This document shows positions 15,412-22,450 of a stretch of DNA of 33,630 bases, one piece after another. The DNA comes from JAAFIP01 sp031390175 (lineage in GTDB: Bacteria; Pseudomonadota; Gammaproteobacteria; Burkholderiales; Burkholderiaceae_C): assembly GCA_031390175.1 (NCBI GenBank), contig JANMTF010000147.1:1-33630 (forward strand), in the 5' to 3' direction. Every line of letters begins with the position of its first letter. Within the stretch, counting starts at the first letter, position 1. Made by a program: the position numbers and the translations under genes. The notes beneath the pieces are model-generated. The model did not search any database and was not told the DNA's origin. It was given only the letters and a program-made list of their open reading frames with translations.

Positions 15412-15465
15412 ACTCCTATTTTAATAGCTGCTCCCTTTAAACTCTATTGGGCTGCAGCCAGATTA
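15412..15465. repeat. Short interspersed repeat, AATAGCTGCTCCC type
   Basis: Contains TTAATAGCTGCTCCCTTT and TTGGGCTGCAGCC. Related copies are at 17082-17140 and 18318-18360 (reverse orientation), 19935-19985 (weaker) and 28738-28790, the last inside dnaX. This family resembles short intergenic repeats frequent in Comamonadaceae genomes. The rest of the gene-free stretch 15394-15751 holds hairpin repeat E3 and a short inverted repeat before the next gene. Confidence 0.65.
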
Positions 15466-15516
15466 ATGTCTCAAAGAGTGTCTACACAGCTGGTGAAGAG
15501 ACCATCAAGCTGGCAA

Positions 15517-15623
15517 GATCAGGTCGGCGGTGCTACTTCAGCGTAGCGCCATACAAGGAGGCAGCCGCCCTCGGCCGCAACGGGGGGCAGCCGCGTAGCT
15601 GAAGGTTCGCCGTCGGCCTGCTC
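15517..15623 (+). repeat. Single, diverged copy of the nested hairpin (copy E3, type B)
   Basis: Arms 15517-15542 and 15598-15623 pair along about 26 bp, with three G-U wobbles and four mismatches. The core between them keeps CAAGGAGGC, GGCCGCAACGGGGG and CAGCCGCG of the family. Flanking GGCCTGCTCCC matches the edge of copy E2. There is no partner hairpin of type A here, unlike at 7890-8148 and 23570-23814. Confidence 0.75.
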
Positions 15624-15668
15624 CCCAACAAAGCAAGGGCAATACAAACCAAAGCACACTACAAAAGC

Positions 15669-15687
15669 CTATCGTTAATCCCGATAG
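15669..15687. promoter_or_regulatory. Short inverted repeat upstream of a Bug gene
   Basis: CTATCG (15669-15674) and CGATAG (15682-15687) form a perfect 6-bp inverted repeat with a 7-nt spacer, 64 bp before the Bug gene at 15752. Could be an operator half-site pair; short enough to be chance. Confidence 0.3.
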
Positions 15688-15751
15688 ATGCGCGCTAAAT
15701 TTACGCCAAGATAAGCAGTAGATCAGTTATCCATCGCATCCACGGAGTTTT

Positions 15752-16735
15752 ATGTCCACACAGCATCCCTCACGCCGCCACTTTCTGCACACCAGCGCAG
15801 CAACCGCCACAGCGCTCGCCTTGCCCGGCCTAGCGCAAGCCCAAGCCTTCCCGGCCAAGCCGATACGCCTCATCTGCCCCTGGCCCGCAGGCGGCTCCAC
15901 CGACGCGGTGATGCGTGCGCTGGCCGAGAGCGCAGGCAAGGCGCTGGGCGGCACGGTGGTCATCGACAACAAGCCCGGTGCCAGCGGCATGCTGGGGCCT
16001 AACGAGCTGGTCAACGCCAAGCCTGATGGCTACACCCTGTCGCAGCTCACCATCGGCGTGCTGCGCCTGCCGCATATGCAAAAGATGCAGTTTGATCCGC
16101 TCAAAGACTTCACCTACATCGCCTGCCTCACGGGCTATACCTTTGGCATTGTGGTGCGGGCCGACTCGCCCATTAAAAGCATCAAAGAGCTGGTGGAGTT
16201 TGCCAAGGCCAACCCCGAGAAGTTCACTTTCGGGTCGACTGGCAACGGCACCACGCCGCACCTGGCGGTGGAAGAGTTTGCATCCAAAGCCGGCATCAAG
16301 CTCACCCATGTGCCCTTCAAAGGCAATGCCGACGGCATGCAAGCCCTGCTGGGCGGCCACATCATGGCGCACAGCGACGCCACAGGCTGGGGCCCCCACG
16401 TAGAAGCCGGCACCTGCCGCCTGCTGGCCACCTACGGCAGCAAACGCACCAAGCGCTGGCCGCAAATCCCCACGCTGAACGAGCTAGGCTACGACACCGT
16501 GTCCGACTCACCCTTCGGCATCGGCGCACCCAAGGGCATGGATCCCGCGCTCACCCAGCGTCTGCACGATGCATTTAAAAAGACCCTGGAAGACCCTTTG
16601 GTGCTGGCCAGTTTTGAGAAGTACGACCAGTCTGTGATCTACATGAACACGGCGGAGTACACGCAGTTTGCAAAGGATAACTTTGTGAAAGAGAAGGCCG
16701 TGATTGAACGGCTTGGATTGGCGGCGAAGACTTGA
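15752..16735 (+). CDS. Bug/TctC-family solute-binding protein with Tat-type signal
   Basis: 327 residues. The N-terminus has a twin-arginine motif (SRRHFL, residues 7-12), an Ala/Leu-rich stretch and AQAQ, so export is probably by Tat rather than Sec. The mature part shows the family pattern: FPAKPIRLICPWPAGGSTD, DNKPGASG and HVPFKGNADG. GGAG lies 8 nt before the ATG. No tctA or tctB gene adjoins. Ligand unknown. Confidence 0.92.
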   Translation: MSTQHPSRRHFLHTSAATATALALPGLAQAQAFPAKPIRLICPWPAGGSTDAVMRALAESAGKALGGTVVIDNKPGASGMLGPNELVNAKPDGYTLSQLTIGVLRLPHMQKMQFDPLKDFTYIACLTGYTFGIVVRADSPIKSIKELVEFAKANPEKFTFGSTGNGTTPHLAVEEFASKAGIKLTHVPFKGNADGMQALLGGHIMAHSDATGWGPHVEAGTCRLLATYGSKRTKRWPQIPTLNELGYDTVSDSPFGIGAPKGMDPALTQRLHDAFKKTLEDPLVLASFEKYDQSVIYMNTAEYTQFAKDNFVKEKAVIERLGLAAKT

Positions 16736-16769
16736 ACGGCTTTGCGGGTGACAGCAAAATGAGGTCACA

Positions 16770-17037
16770 AAGCAAAATGGGGTCAGATCAAATTTCAGGA
16801 CACGCTCTTTCCGGCGACTCAAAAACAATTACGAAAATTTGCTCTGACCCCACTTTGCGCCCTCCCCGAAGACTAAAAATCCAAGTTGGTTAGCAAGCGG
16901 CCGGTGAAGACCTTGTGCTGCAAAAATCCTCCGCAAACACGCGATCACCCAAGCAGCAATCTGGAGACCGCGCCGCGCCTTGCTACAGATTTTTCATCCC
17001 AAGCCCGTTCACCACCCGCTGGATTGGCCGCATGGTG
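16770..17037 (+). repeat. Long direct repeat, copy 1, with GGGGTCAGA inverted repeat
   Basis: About 268 bp closely matched at 18002-18269 in the same orientation, so the two copies bracket the gene at 17126-17926. Each starts with a palindromic unit: GGGGTCAGATCAAATTT (16779-16795) and AAATTTGCTCTGACCCC (16835-16851), differing at one arm position. GGGGTCAGA/TCTGACCCC palindromes are common dispersed repeats in betaproteobacteria. No coding sequence is convincing in the gene-free stretch 16736-17125. Confidence 0.8.
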
Positions 17038-17081
17038 CGCAACGGGTTGAAAACCTCTCTACGGTTCCTTTTTACATGCCT

Positions 17082-17140
17082 AATTGGCCTCTGGCCAAAT
17101 AAAATATTGCGGGAGCAGCTACTGAATGAATAGCAATAAC
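17082..17140 (-). repeat. Interspersed repeat copy overlapping a gene start
   Basis: Contains AATATTGCGGGAGCAGCTA (17103-17121), a 19-nt exact reverse-complement match to 28750-28768 inside dnaX. The start codon assigned to the next gene (17126) lies in this repeat. A diverged copy is in the matching position after the second long direct repeat (18318-18360). Confidence 0.65.
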
Positions 17141-17926
17141 AACACCGTAAAACCTTCAGCATCCACCCCTGCAACGCCTCCAGCGGGTTGCACAACACCC
17201 ACGGCAGTGCCCCGTGCGGCACTTACTGAGCTGGCCCCCACAGGCAAGCTGCGCGCAGGCATGAACCTGGAAAACACCTTGTTCACGACGAAGGACGCCG
17301 CCACCGGCGAACTGCGTGGCGTGAGTGTGGATCTGATGCGTGAATTGGCGTCGCGCCTGGGTGTGCCGCTGGAGTGGGTGGTCCACGCCCAGCCGGGCCA
17401 GGTGGCGGACGCGGTGGACAAGAACACCTGGGATGTCGCCATCCTCGCCATCGCGCAGGCGCGCGCCAAGACAATCGCGTTTTCCCCCGCCATCACCGAG
17501 ATCGAGGCCACCTACGCGGTGCACAAAGATTCGCCGCTCAAATCTGCTACGCAGGTCGATGCTGCCGGCATCCTCATTTCCGCGCCGGAAAAGGCAGGCT
17601 ACGAGCTGTACCTGACGCAAACCCTGCGCAACGCCACGCTCACGCGCACCAAGACCATCCAGGCATCCATCGATCTTTTCAAAGAGCGGCGCGCCGACGC
17701 ATTGGCGGGCTTGAAACCGATGTTGCTCGAATCCATGGACAAGATGCCCGATACGCGATTGCTAGAAGGTCGGTTCATGACGGTGAACCACGGCTTTTGC
17801 ACGCCCCAGGGGCGACCTGCTTCTGCGGCGTATTTGAAAGCCTTCGTGGAAGAGATGATTGCCTCCGGGTTTATAGCCCGCTCGATCCAGCGGCACGGCG
17901 TGCAGGGGCTTACGGCTTTGAAGTAA
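17126..17926 (+). CDS. SBP_bac_3-type solute-binding domain protein without signal peptide
   Basis: 266 residues. From about residue 33 (LTELAPTGKLRAGMNLENT) it follows the SBP_bac_3 fold: GVSVDLMRELASRLGVPLEW, NTWDVAILAIAQARAKTIAFSP and a second lobe to GVQGLTALK. It is related to the lipoprotein at 9266-10060 but has no signal peptide or lipobox. The first 25 residues (Asn/Ser/Thr/Pro-rich) are encoded by sequence that also occurs, degenerate and non-coding, at about 18345-18420, so the assigned ATG may be spurious; a GTG at 17207 is an alternative. It may be a cytoplasmic relative or a copy that lost its secretion signal. Bracketed by long direct repeats. Confidence 0.75.
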   Translation: MNSNNNTVKPSASTPATPPAGCTTPTAVPRAALTELAPTGKLRAGMNLENTLFTTKDAATGELRGVSVDLMRELASRLGVPLEWVVHAQPGQVADAVDKNTWDVAILAIAQARAKTIAFSPAITEIEATYAVHKDSPLKSATQVDAAGILISAPEKAGYELYLTQTLRNATLTRTKTIQASIDLFKERRADALAGLKPMLLESMDKMPDTRLLEGRFMTVNHGFCTPQGRPASAAYLKAFVEEMIASGFIARSIQRHGVQGLTALK

Positions 17927-18001
17927 TTGCCGCGGCGAATTGGTCTCGCTTGCTTGGCTTGGCTTGGCAGGTAGCAAAGTAGGCTCAAGCAATTTGGGTC
18001 A

Positions 18002-18269
18002 AAGCAAAATGGGGTCAGATCAAATTTCAGGACACGGTCTTTCCGGCGACTCAAAAGCAATTACGAAAATTTGCTCTGACCCCACTTTGCGCTCCCCCCG
18101 AAGACTACAAAACAGAGTTGGCGAGCAAGCGGGTGGTGAAGAGCTTGTGCTGCAAAAATCCTACGCAAACACGCGATCACCCAAGCAGCAATCTTGAGAC
18201 CACGCCGCGCCTTGCTACAGATTTTTCATCCCAAGCCCGTTCACCACCCGCTGGACTGGCCGCATGGCA
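18002..18269 (+). repeat. Long direct repeat, copy 2
   Basis: Second copy of the unit at 16770-17037, with the same palindrome (18011-18027 and 18067-18083). Diverged similarity continues to about 18430 and includes remnants resembling the first 60 bases of the gene at 17126. The gene-free stretch 17927-18639 holds this repeat and then, from about 18430, about 210 bp where I see nothing clear beyond a 7-bp inverted repeat, CTGTCGC/GCGACAG (18565-18571, 18606-18612). Confidence 0.8.
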
Positions 18270-18639
18270 CTCGGACAGAAGACATTGCACCGCCGACTCT
18301 AATTTCCTGCCAAATCAGCCTACAGACCAATAAAGAATAGCGCAATCAGCTACTGAATAAATAGCGAATACAACAACGTAAACCCTGCACCATCAGCGCG
18401 TGCAACGCATCCAGCGGGCTGGCTGTGCAATGCACAGTCACCATCAGCATTTGGACTGCCAAAAGTAGCGCAATGTGCGTCATAATTTGCCCCATGTAAC
18501 GGGCTGAAGACCTCACCCCTCTCATCTGCAACCACCTCGTGTGGTTAAGTCCAACAAGTTTTATCTGTCGCAGGAGGCGTTCTTGATTTCTTTCAGCTTG
18601 GTCTCGCGACAGGTAAACGTTATTCGCTAGGCCTCACAA

Positions 18640-19410
18640 ATGACAGATGTTGCGCATCGCATCCACGAGTGGCTCACAAAGACTGGATACCCACTTGAGA
18701 TGCAAGCTGCATCAACACTTGCGCAAGCAGGTTTTTCGACACGACAAGCAACGATGTTCACCGACCCATCAAGCATGAAGTCTCGCGATATCGATGTTCA
18801 CGCATTCAAGTCCAACCTCTTCGGAGACATCTCACTGTCGCTGGTTCTGGAATGCAAGAGGAGCGACAAGCCGTGGGTCGTTCTAACCTCACCCGAAACA
18901 CTCCGCGATTTCAATCGGCTGTTTGCACTTGGTCTTTCGACAGAAGGCCTTCGCGGTGAGTTCATCCAAGTCGGCCCGAAGCACCAATGCCTCACGCATT
19001 TGATCCAAGAGGATCGCTGCGGCTACGCAATTAAGCAGGCGATGTCCGGCGACAATGACCCAGCCTACACAGCCTGTTCAGGCGTGATTGCGGCTGCCCG
19101 AGCAACACTCATATCTGGAACACGGTTCACCTCAGAGCCGTACCATTTAGTGCTGCCCGTAGTGGTGATTGATACACCGCTATTTGAAGCAGAGCTAGAC
19201 TTATCGGGACAGGTTCGTCTCACTCCAGTTGAACAGTCAAAGGTCCTCTTTGGATGGGATGGAGAGGGCCCAGGACCAACGTGCATTCACGTCGTTCCGA
19301 TCCACTCTCTTCTCAGTTTCGCACGTATGCAGCTTTCCCTTGCCGAAGATCTAATCGCACAAGTCGAGTGCAATCCTCCCGAGCAACGGCTACGCGGGCC
19401 CATAAAGTGA
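18640..19410 (+). CDS. Orphan PD-(D/E)XK nuclease-like protein
   Basis: 256 residues. I do not recognise the family, but the N-terminal third has the layout of a restriction-endonuclease-like domain: Glu20 in a helix (YPLEMQAASTLAQAGF), Asp50 and Asp52 (SRDIDVHAF), then a hydrophobic strand leading to Glu71-Cys-Lys73 (LVLECKRSDKPW). That is the E...D...ExK pattern of Mrr-like and related nucleases. The remainder has no motif I can name. No methylase, helicase or specificity subunit adjoins, so it is not an ordinary restriction-modification locus. Translation start is not supported by a good Shine-Dalgarno. It opens an accessory stretch with two toxin-antitoxin pairs. Nuclease activity is inference. 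Confidence 0.7.
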   Translation: MTDVAHRIHEWLTKTGYPLEMQAASTLAQAGFSTRQATMFTDPSSMKSRDIDVHAFKSNLFGDISLSLVLECKRSDKPWVVLTSPETLRDFNRLFALGLSTEGLRGEFIQVGPKHQCLTHLIQEDRCGYAIKQAMSGDNDPAYTACSGVIAAARATLISGTRFTSEPYHLVLPVVVIDTPLFEAELDLSGQVRLTPVEQSKVLFGWDGEGPGPTCIHVVPIHSLLSFARMQLSLAEDLIAQVECNPPEQRLRGPIK

Positions 19411-19541
19411 CAGTAAATCTCGCTCAATCCGGCTTGCTCTGGCAAGATCCACTTGGCGCGAATCGGTGTTGCCTATTATTGGTTTCACGGTCTGCTGGCC
19501 CTACCTCCACGGCCCTCTCAGCTCTGCGGTAGCCGTCAGAA

Positions 19542-19922
19542 ATGCCCCCCATCAACTCCCACTTCACAGACATCAACAGCCTTCGCACGCACTACCTACG
19601 CTGCGGCGCAGGCACACCGCTAATCCTGCTGCACAGCTGGCCAGAGTGGTCGCACGTCTGGCGGCCGGTCATGTCGCGGCTGGTGGGCAGGTTTGACTTG
19701 ATTGCGCCGGATTTTCGGGGCTTTGGCAATACGCAAAAGACGGCGTTGCAGCCTGCCAAGGATGCTACGCCGGATGCACTGGCTAGCGACATTCTGGCTC
19801 TGGCTGACCGGCTGGGCTTGGAGCGTTTTGGTATTGTGGCGCATGACGTGGGCGGCTTTGTGGCGCAGGTGATCGCGTGGCGTGCACCGCAGCGCGCGCA
19901 GAGGCTGATCTACGGGAATTAA
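19542..19922 (+). pseudogene. Truncated duplicate of the alpha/beta hydrolase at 20759-21652
   Basis: 126 codons that match the first 120 or so residues of the intact hydrolase at 20759 almost residue for residue (for example RPVMSRLVGRFDLIAPDFRG), then diverge at RAQRLIYGN and stop. It keeps the nucleophile region VAHDVGG but lacks the lid and the catalytic acid and histidine. HGWPE of the oxyanion region has become HSWPE. The break falls at the edge of an interspersed repeat (about 19923-19985). A product of this size could not form the full alpha/beta fold, so this is most likely a gene remnant left by a tandem duplication. Confidence 0.85.
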
Positions 19923-19934
19923 TCAATTTTTTGA

Positions 19935-19985
19935 TTGAATTGCTACTGATTAAATAGCTTCTTCCGCTATATTTCATTGGCCTAT
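19935..19985 (+). repeat. Interspersed repeat copy at the hydrolase break point
   Basis: Contains GATTAAATAGCTTCTTCCGC and ATTTCATTGGCCTATCGCC, a diverged member of the family at 15412-15465. It starts close behind the point where the truncated hydrolase loses similarity to its intact twin. Confidence 0.5.
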
Positions 19986-20068
19986 CGCCTTATTTTCAGG
20001 GGGACTTGGCGCACGTATCGTCCATGACTGGCGAGGTAGGTGGGCTGCACCTGTACTCACAAAAAACC

Positions 20069-20098
20069 TTGCAATCCAATCAAATTGTTATTACAATT
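20069..20098 (+). promoter_or_regulatory. Candidate brnTA promoter with overlapping operator palindrome
   Basis: TTGCAA (20069-20074), 17-nt spacer, TACAAT (20092-20097). An inverted repeat AATTGT-TATT-ACAATT (20083-20098) overlaps the -10 element, where autorepression by a BrnA dimer would be expected. The -10 ends only 7 nt before the brnT start codon, so the transcript would be nearly leaderless. Confidence 0.5.
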
Positions 20099-20104
20099 AC
20101 AGCG

Positions 20105-20383
20105 ATGCATATCGAATTCGACGCTCGCAAAAATGAAACCAACATCCGTGAACGCGGCTTGAATTTTGAGCAGGCGGCGGATTTTGACTTTGGCACGGCA
20201 ATCATTGCCCAAGACACCCGCAGGGCCTACCCAGAGGTTCGCTACGTAGCGGTGGGATTTTTGGGCGAGCGATTGCATGTGCTGTGCTTCACCCCGGCAG
20301 CCGATGGCATTCGCGTCATCAGCTTTCGCAAGGCCAACACTAGAGAGGTAAGAAACTATGACCAAACGCGCACCACTGACTGA
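20105..20383 (+). CDS. brnT: BrnT-family ribonuclease toxin
   Basis: RNase toxin of the type II BrnT/BrnA system, which inhibits translation when free of its antitoxin. The 92-residue protein starts with the family signature MHIEFDARKNETNIRERGLNFEQAA and continues through DTRRAYPEVRYVAVGFLGERLHVLCFT to ISFRKANTREVRNYD. The ATG at 20105 is chosen because it begins exactly at this signature; an upstream ATG at 20006 would add 33 residues unlike the family. It overlaps brnA by 26 bases, in toxin-before-antitoxin order as usual for brnTA. Confidence 0.93.
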   Translation: MHIEFDARKNETNIRERGLNFEQAADFDFGTAIIAQDTRRAYPEVRYVAVGFLGERLHVLCFTPAADGIRVISFRKANTREVRNYDQTRTTD

Positions 20384-20639
20384 TGCGGGCGGCGAGGTCC
20401 GTGAGCTGACGGCTGCAGATCTGCGTCATTTCAAACCAGCCGCACAGGTGTTGCCACCGCAATTGCTCAAGGCGATGGGTGTCAAACCGCGCGGGCCACA
20501 AAAGGCGCCCACCAAGCAAGCCACCACCATCCGCCTGTCGCCCGACGTGATGGCCGCTTTTAAAGCCACGGGCGCGGGCTGGCAGACGCGCATTGATGCG
20601 GCTTTGAAAGACTGGCTGCGCACGCATTCGCCAGTGTGA
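20358..20639 (+). CDS. brnA: BrnA-family antitoxin
   Basis: Antitoxin that binds BrnT and represses the operon through a ribbon-helix-helix domain. The 93-residue protein has a flexible N-terminal half and the characteristic C-terminal RHH segment TIRLSPDVMAAFKATGAGWQ (about residues 62-81), followed by TRIDAALKDWL. It overlaps brnT. The pair lies between a truncated and an intact copy of the same hydrolase. Confidence 0.93.
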   Translation: MTKRAPLTDAGGEVRELTAADLRHFKPAAQVLPPQLLKAMGVKPRGPQKAPTKQATTIRLSPDVMAAFKATGAGWQTRIDAALKDWLRTHSPV

Positions 20640-20758
20640 CTGGCCAGGGCCGCATGTGATTTCACTCCGAAAGGTAGAAAAACATGAACCTAACCCGTCG
20701 TCATGAAGCGCCAACGCGCAGTCACGTTGCGGCCTGACTTTGCAGTTAGCCATTAAAA

Positions 20759-21652
20759 ATGACCCCCATCCATTCCCACTTTACCGACATCAACGGCCTT
20801 CGCACACACTACCTGCGCGGCGGCGCGGGCATGCCACTTTTACTACTGCACGGCTGGCCAGAGTGGTCGCATGTCTGGCGGCCAGTCATGTCGCGGCTGG
20901 TGGGCAGGTTTGACCTGATTGCGCCGGATTTTCGGGGCTTTGGCGATACACAAAAGACGGCGATGCAGCCCGCCAAGGATGCTACGCCGGACGCGCTGGC
21001 TAGCGACATACTGGCCCTGGCGGACCGGCTGGGCCTGGAGCGTTTTGGACTCGTGGCGCATGACGTGGGCGGCTTTGTGGCGCAGGTGATTGCCCGGCGT
21101 GCGCCCGAGCGGGTGCAGGGGCTGTTCTTTTTTAACTGCGCGTATCCCGGCATCGGTGCGCGCTGGGTGGAGCCGCGCCACCTGCTGGAGACCTGGTACC
21201 AGTTCTTTCACCAAATGCCGTGGGCGGCTGAGCTGGTGGGCTCGTCGCGCGATGCTTGCCGCATCTACCTGCTGAACTTTTTGCGCCACTGGTCGCACCG
21301 CAAGGATGCTTTTGATGGCGAGCTGGAGCTATGGGTAGACAATTTTATGCAGCCGGGCAATCTGCAAGGCGGCTTCAATTGGTACCTGAGCAACCACGAA
21401 GGCCGCATGGCCGTGATAGAAGGCAGCACCACGCCGCCAGCGCCCATCCACACGCCCACCCGCGTCTTCTGGGGTGAGCACGATCCTATATTGAAGCCGG
21501 TGTGGGCAGATCGGCTGCCTGAATTCTTCACAGATCTTGAGCTGAGCTTTGCACCCGATGCCGGGCACTTTGTGCACTACGAAACGCCTGAGCGGGCGGC
21601 AGATGAGATTGGCCGATTCTTTGATCGCATTGGGTTGGCTGCGAAAAGCTAG
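20759..21652 (+). CDS. Alpha/beta hydrolase, haloacetate dehalogenase/epoxide hydrolase type
   Basis: 297 residues with the full alpha/beta-hydrolase fold. The nucleophile is an aspartate (Asp102 in VAHDVGG), as in haloacetate dehalogenases and epoxide hydrolases rather than esterases. HGWPE (31-35) supplies the oxyanion region, Asp242 (WGEHDPI) is the expected acid and His270 (DAGHFVHYE) the catalytic base. The cap domain spans about 130-220. A cytoplasmic enzyme; no signal peptide. Which of dehalogenase or epoxide hydrolase activity applies cannot be told. A truncated duplicate lies at 19542-19922. Confidence 0.88.
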   Translation: MTPIHSHFTDINGLRTHYLRGGAGMPLLLLHGWPEWSHVWRPVMSRLVGRFDLIAPDFRGFGDTQKTAMQPAKDATPDALASDILALADRLGLERFGLVAHDVGGFVAQVIARRAPERVQGLFFFNCAYPGIGARWVEPRHLLETWYQFFHQMPWAAELVGSSRDACRIYLLNFLRHWSHRKDAFDGELELWVDNFMQPGNLQGGFNWYLSNHEGRMAVIEGSTTPPAPIHTPTRVFWGEHDPILKPVWADRLPEFFTDLELSFAPDAGHFVHYETPERAADEIGRFFDRIGLAAKS

Positions 21653-21695
21653 GTTTAGAAACGGTGGGTGGCCATCAGCGTGTGGGGGGAGTGCC

Positions 21696-21723
21696 TTGCA
21701 TTACCCCGGTAATACGCTATGAT
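21696..21723 (+). promoter_or_regulatory. Candidate vapBC promoter and operator palindrome
   Basis: TTGCAT (21696-21701), 16-nt spacer, TATGAT (21718-21723). Between the elements is a perfect inverted repeat ATTACC-CC-GGTAAT (21700-21713), the position expected for autoregulation by an AbrB-type antitoxin with its toxin. Confidence 0.55.
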
Positions 21724-21729
21724 ATTGCC

Positions 21730-22002
21730 ATGATGCAACACCAAACCAAGCTTACCTCACAGTCCCAAGTGTCAGTGCCTGCGGCCATTCGGCACGCTTT
21801 GGGCATTAAACCTGGCTCACTGATTGAATGGACGCTGCAAGGCGACCAGATCATCGTCAAGCGGGCGGTGCGCTTTAGCACGCAGGATGTTCACAAGGCC
21901 GCTTTTGACGACGTGGCCACAGGCAAGCCAGCACCCAAGAGCCTGGCTGAACTTAAACAAGGTATAGAGGCCCACATGAAGCAGCGCTATGCTCGCGATT
22001 GA
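21730..22002 (+). CDS. vapB: AbrB/MazE-type (SpoVT-AbrB) antitoxin, VapB-like
   Basis: 90 residues. The N-terminal 45 form a swapped-hairpin AbrB domain: TKLTSQSQVSVPAAIRHALG then IEWTLQGDQIIVKRA. The C-terminal half (DVHKAAFDDVATGKPAPKSL) is the likely toxin-binding region. The ATG at 21730 (or 21733) is chosen because the promoter-like elements and operator lie just upstream; an earlier ATG at 21664 would run through them. Overlaps the PIN-domain gene by 14 bases. Confidence 0.9.
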   Translation: MMQHQTKLTSQSQVSVPAAIRHALGIKPGSLIEWTLQGDQIIVKRAVRFSTQDVHKAAFDDVATGKPAPKSLAELKQGIEAHMKQRYARD

Positions 22003-22375
22003 CACCCATGTGCTGGTACGCCTGCTAGCCCGTGACGACCCCAAGCAAGCCGCTGCAGCAGACAAATTTATCGCCAAGGGTGCGTGGGTGTCCCATTTGG
22101 TGCTGGCCGAAACGCTGTGGGTACTGGCCTCGGTCTATGACCGAACAGCCGCCCAGCAGATCACCATATTGGAAATGCTGCTTGGCCACGAAAGCCTCGT
22201 GCTGCAAGATGCAGATACTGTCACCGCCGCACTGGCACATTTTCAAAAAAAGCCTGCGCTGGGGTTCTCAGACTGTTTGGTACTTGAAATCGCTAAAAAT
22301 GCAGGCCATACGCCGCTGGGCACTTTCGACAAAGCTTTGGCCAAGCTGCCGGGTGCGCATGCCTTAAAGGCGTAA
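21989..22375 (+). CDS. vapC: PIN-domain ribonuclease toxin, VapC-like
   Basis: 128-residue PIN-domain protein. The four acidic metal ligands of the family are visible: Asp5 (IDTHVLVRLL), Glu41 (LAETLW), Asp95 (GFSDCL) and Asp114 (TFDKAL). VapC toxins cut structured RNAs such as initiator tRNA or the sarcin-ricin loop; the target here is unknown. The start lies inside the antitoxin gene, which suggests coupled translation in the antitoxin-first order usual for vapBC. Confidence 0.93.
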   Translation: MLAIDTHVLVRLLARDDPKQAAAADKFIAKGAWVSHLVLAETLWVLASVYDRTAAQQITILEMLLGHESLVLQDADTVTAALAHFQKKPALGFSDCLVLEIAKNAGHTPLGTFDKALAKLPGAHALKA

Positions 22376-22450
22376 TGTCAAACAAGATCGCCCCACATTG
22401 CAGCCCACGGCTTTTCATTGCAGTTATCGCTTTTTTTACAGAGTCCCACT

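Noticed and set aside
18346..18531. 61-codon minus-strand frame with a hydrophobic stretch near 18450.
   Set aside because: Much of it comes from the interspersed repeat and a similar frame appears in the other repeat copy; no family or ribosome binding site.
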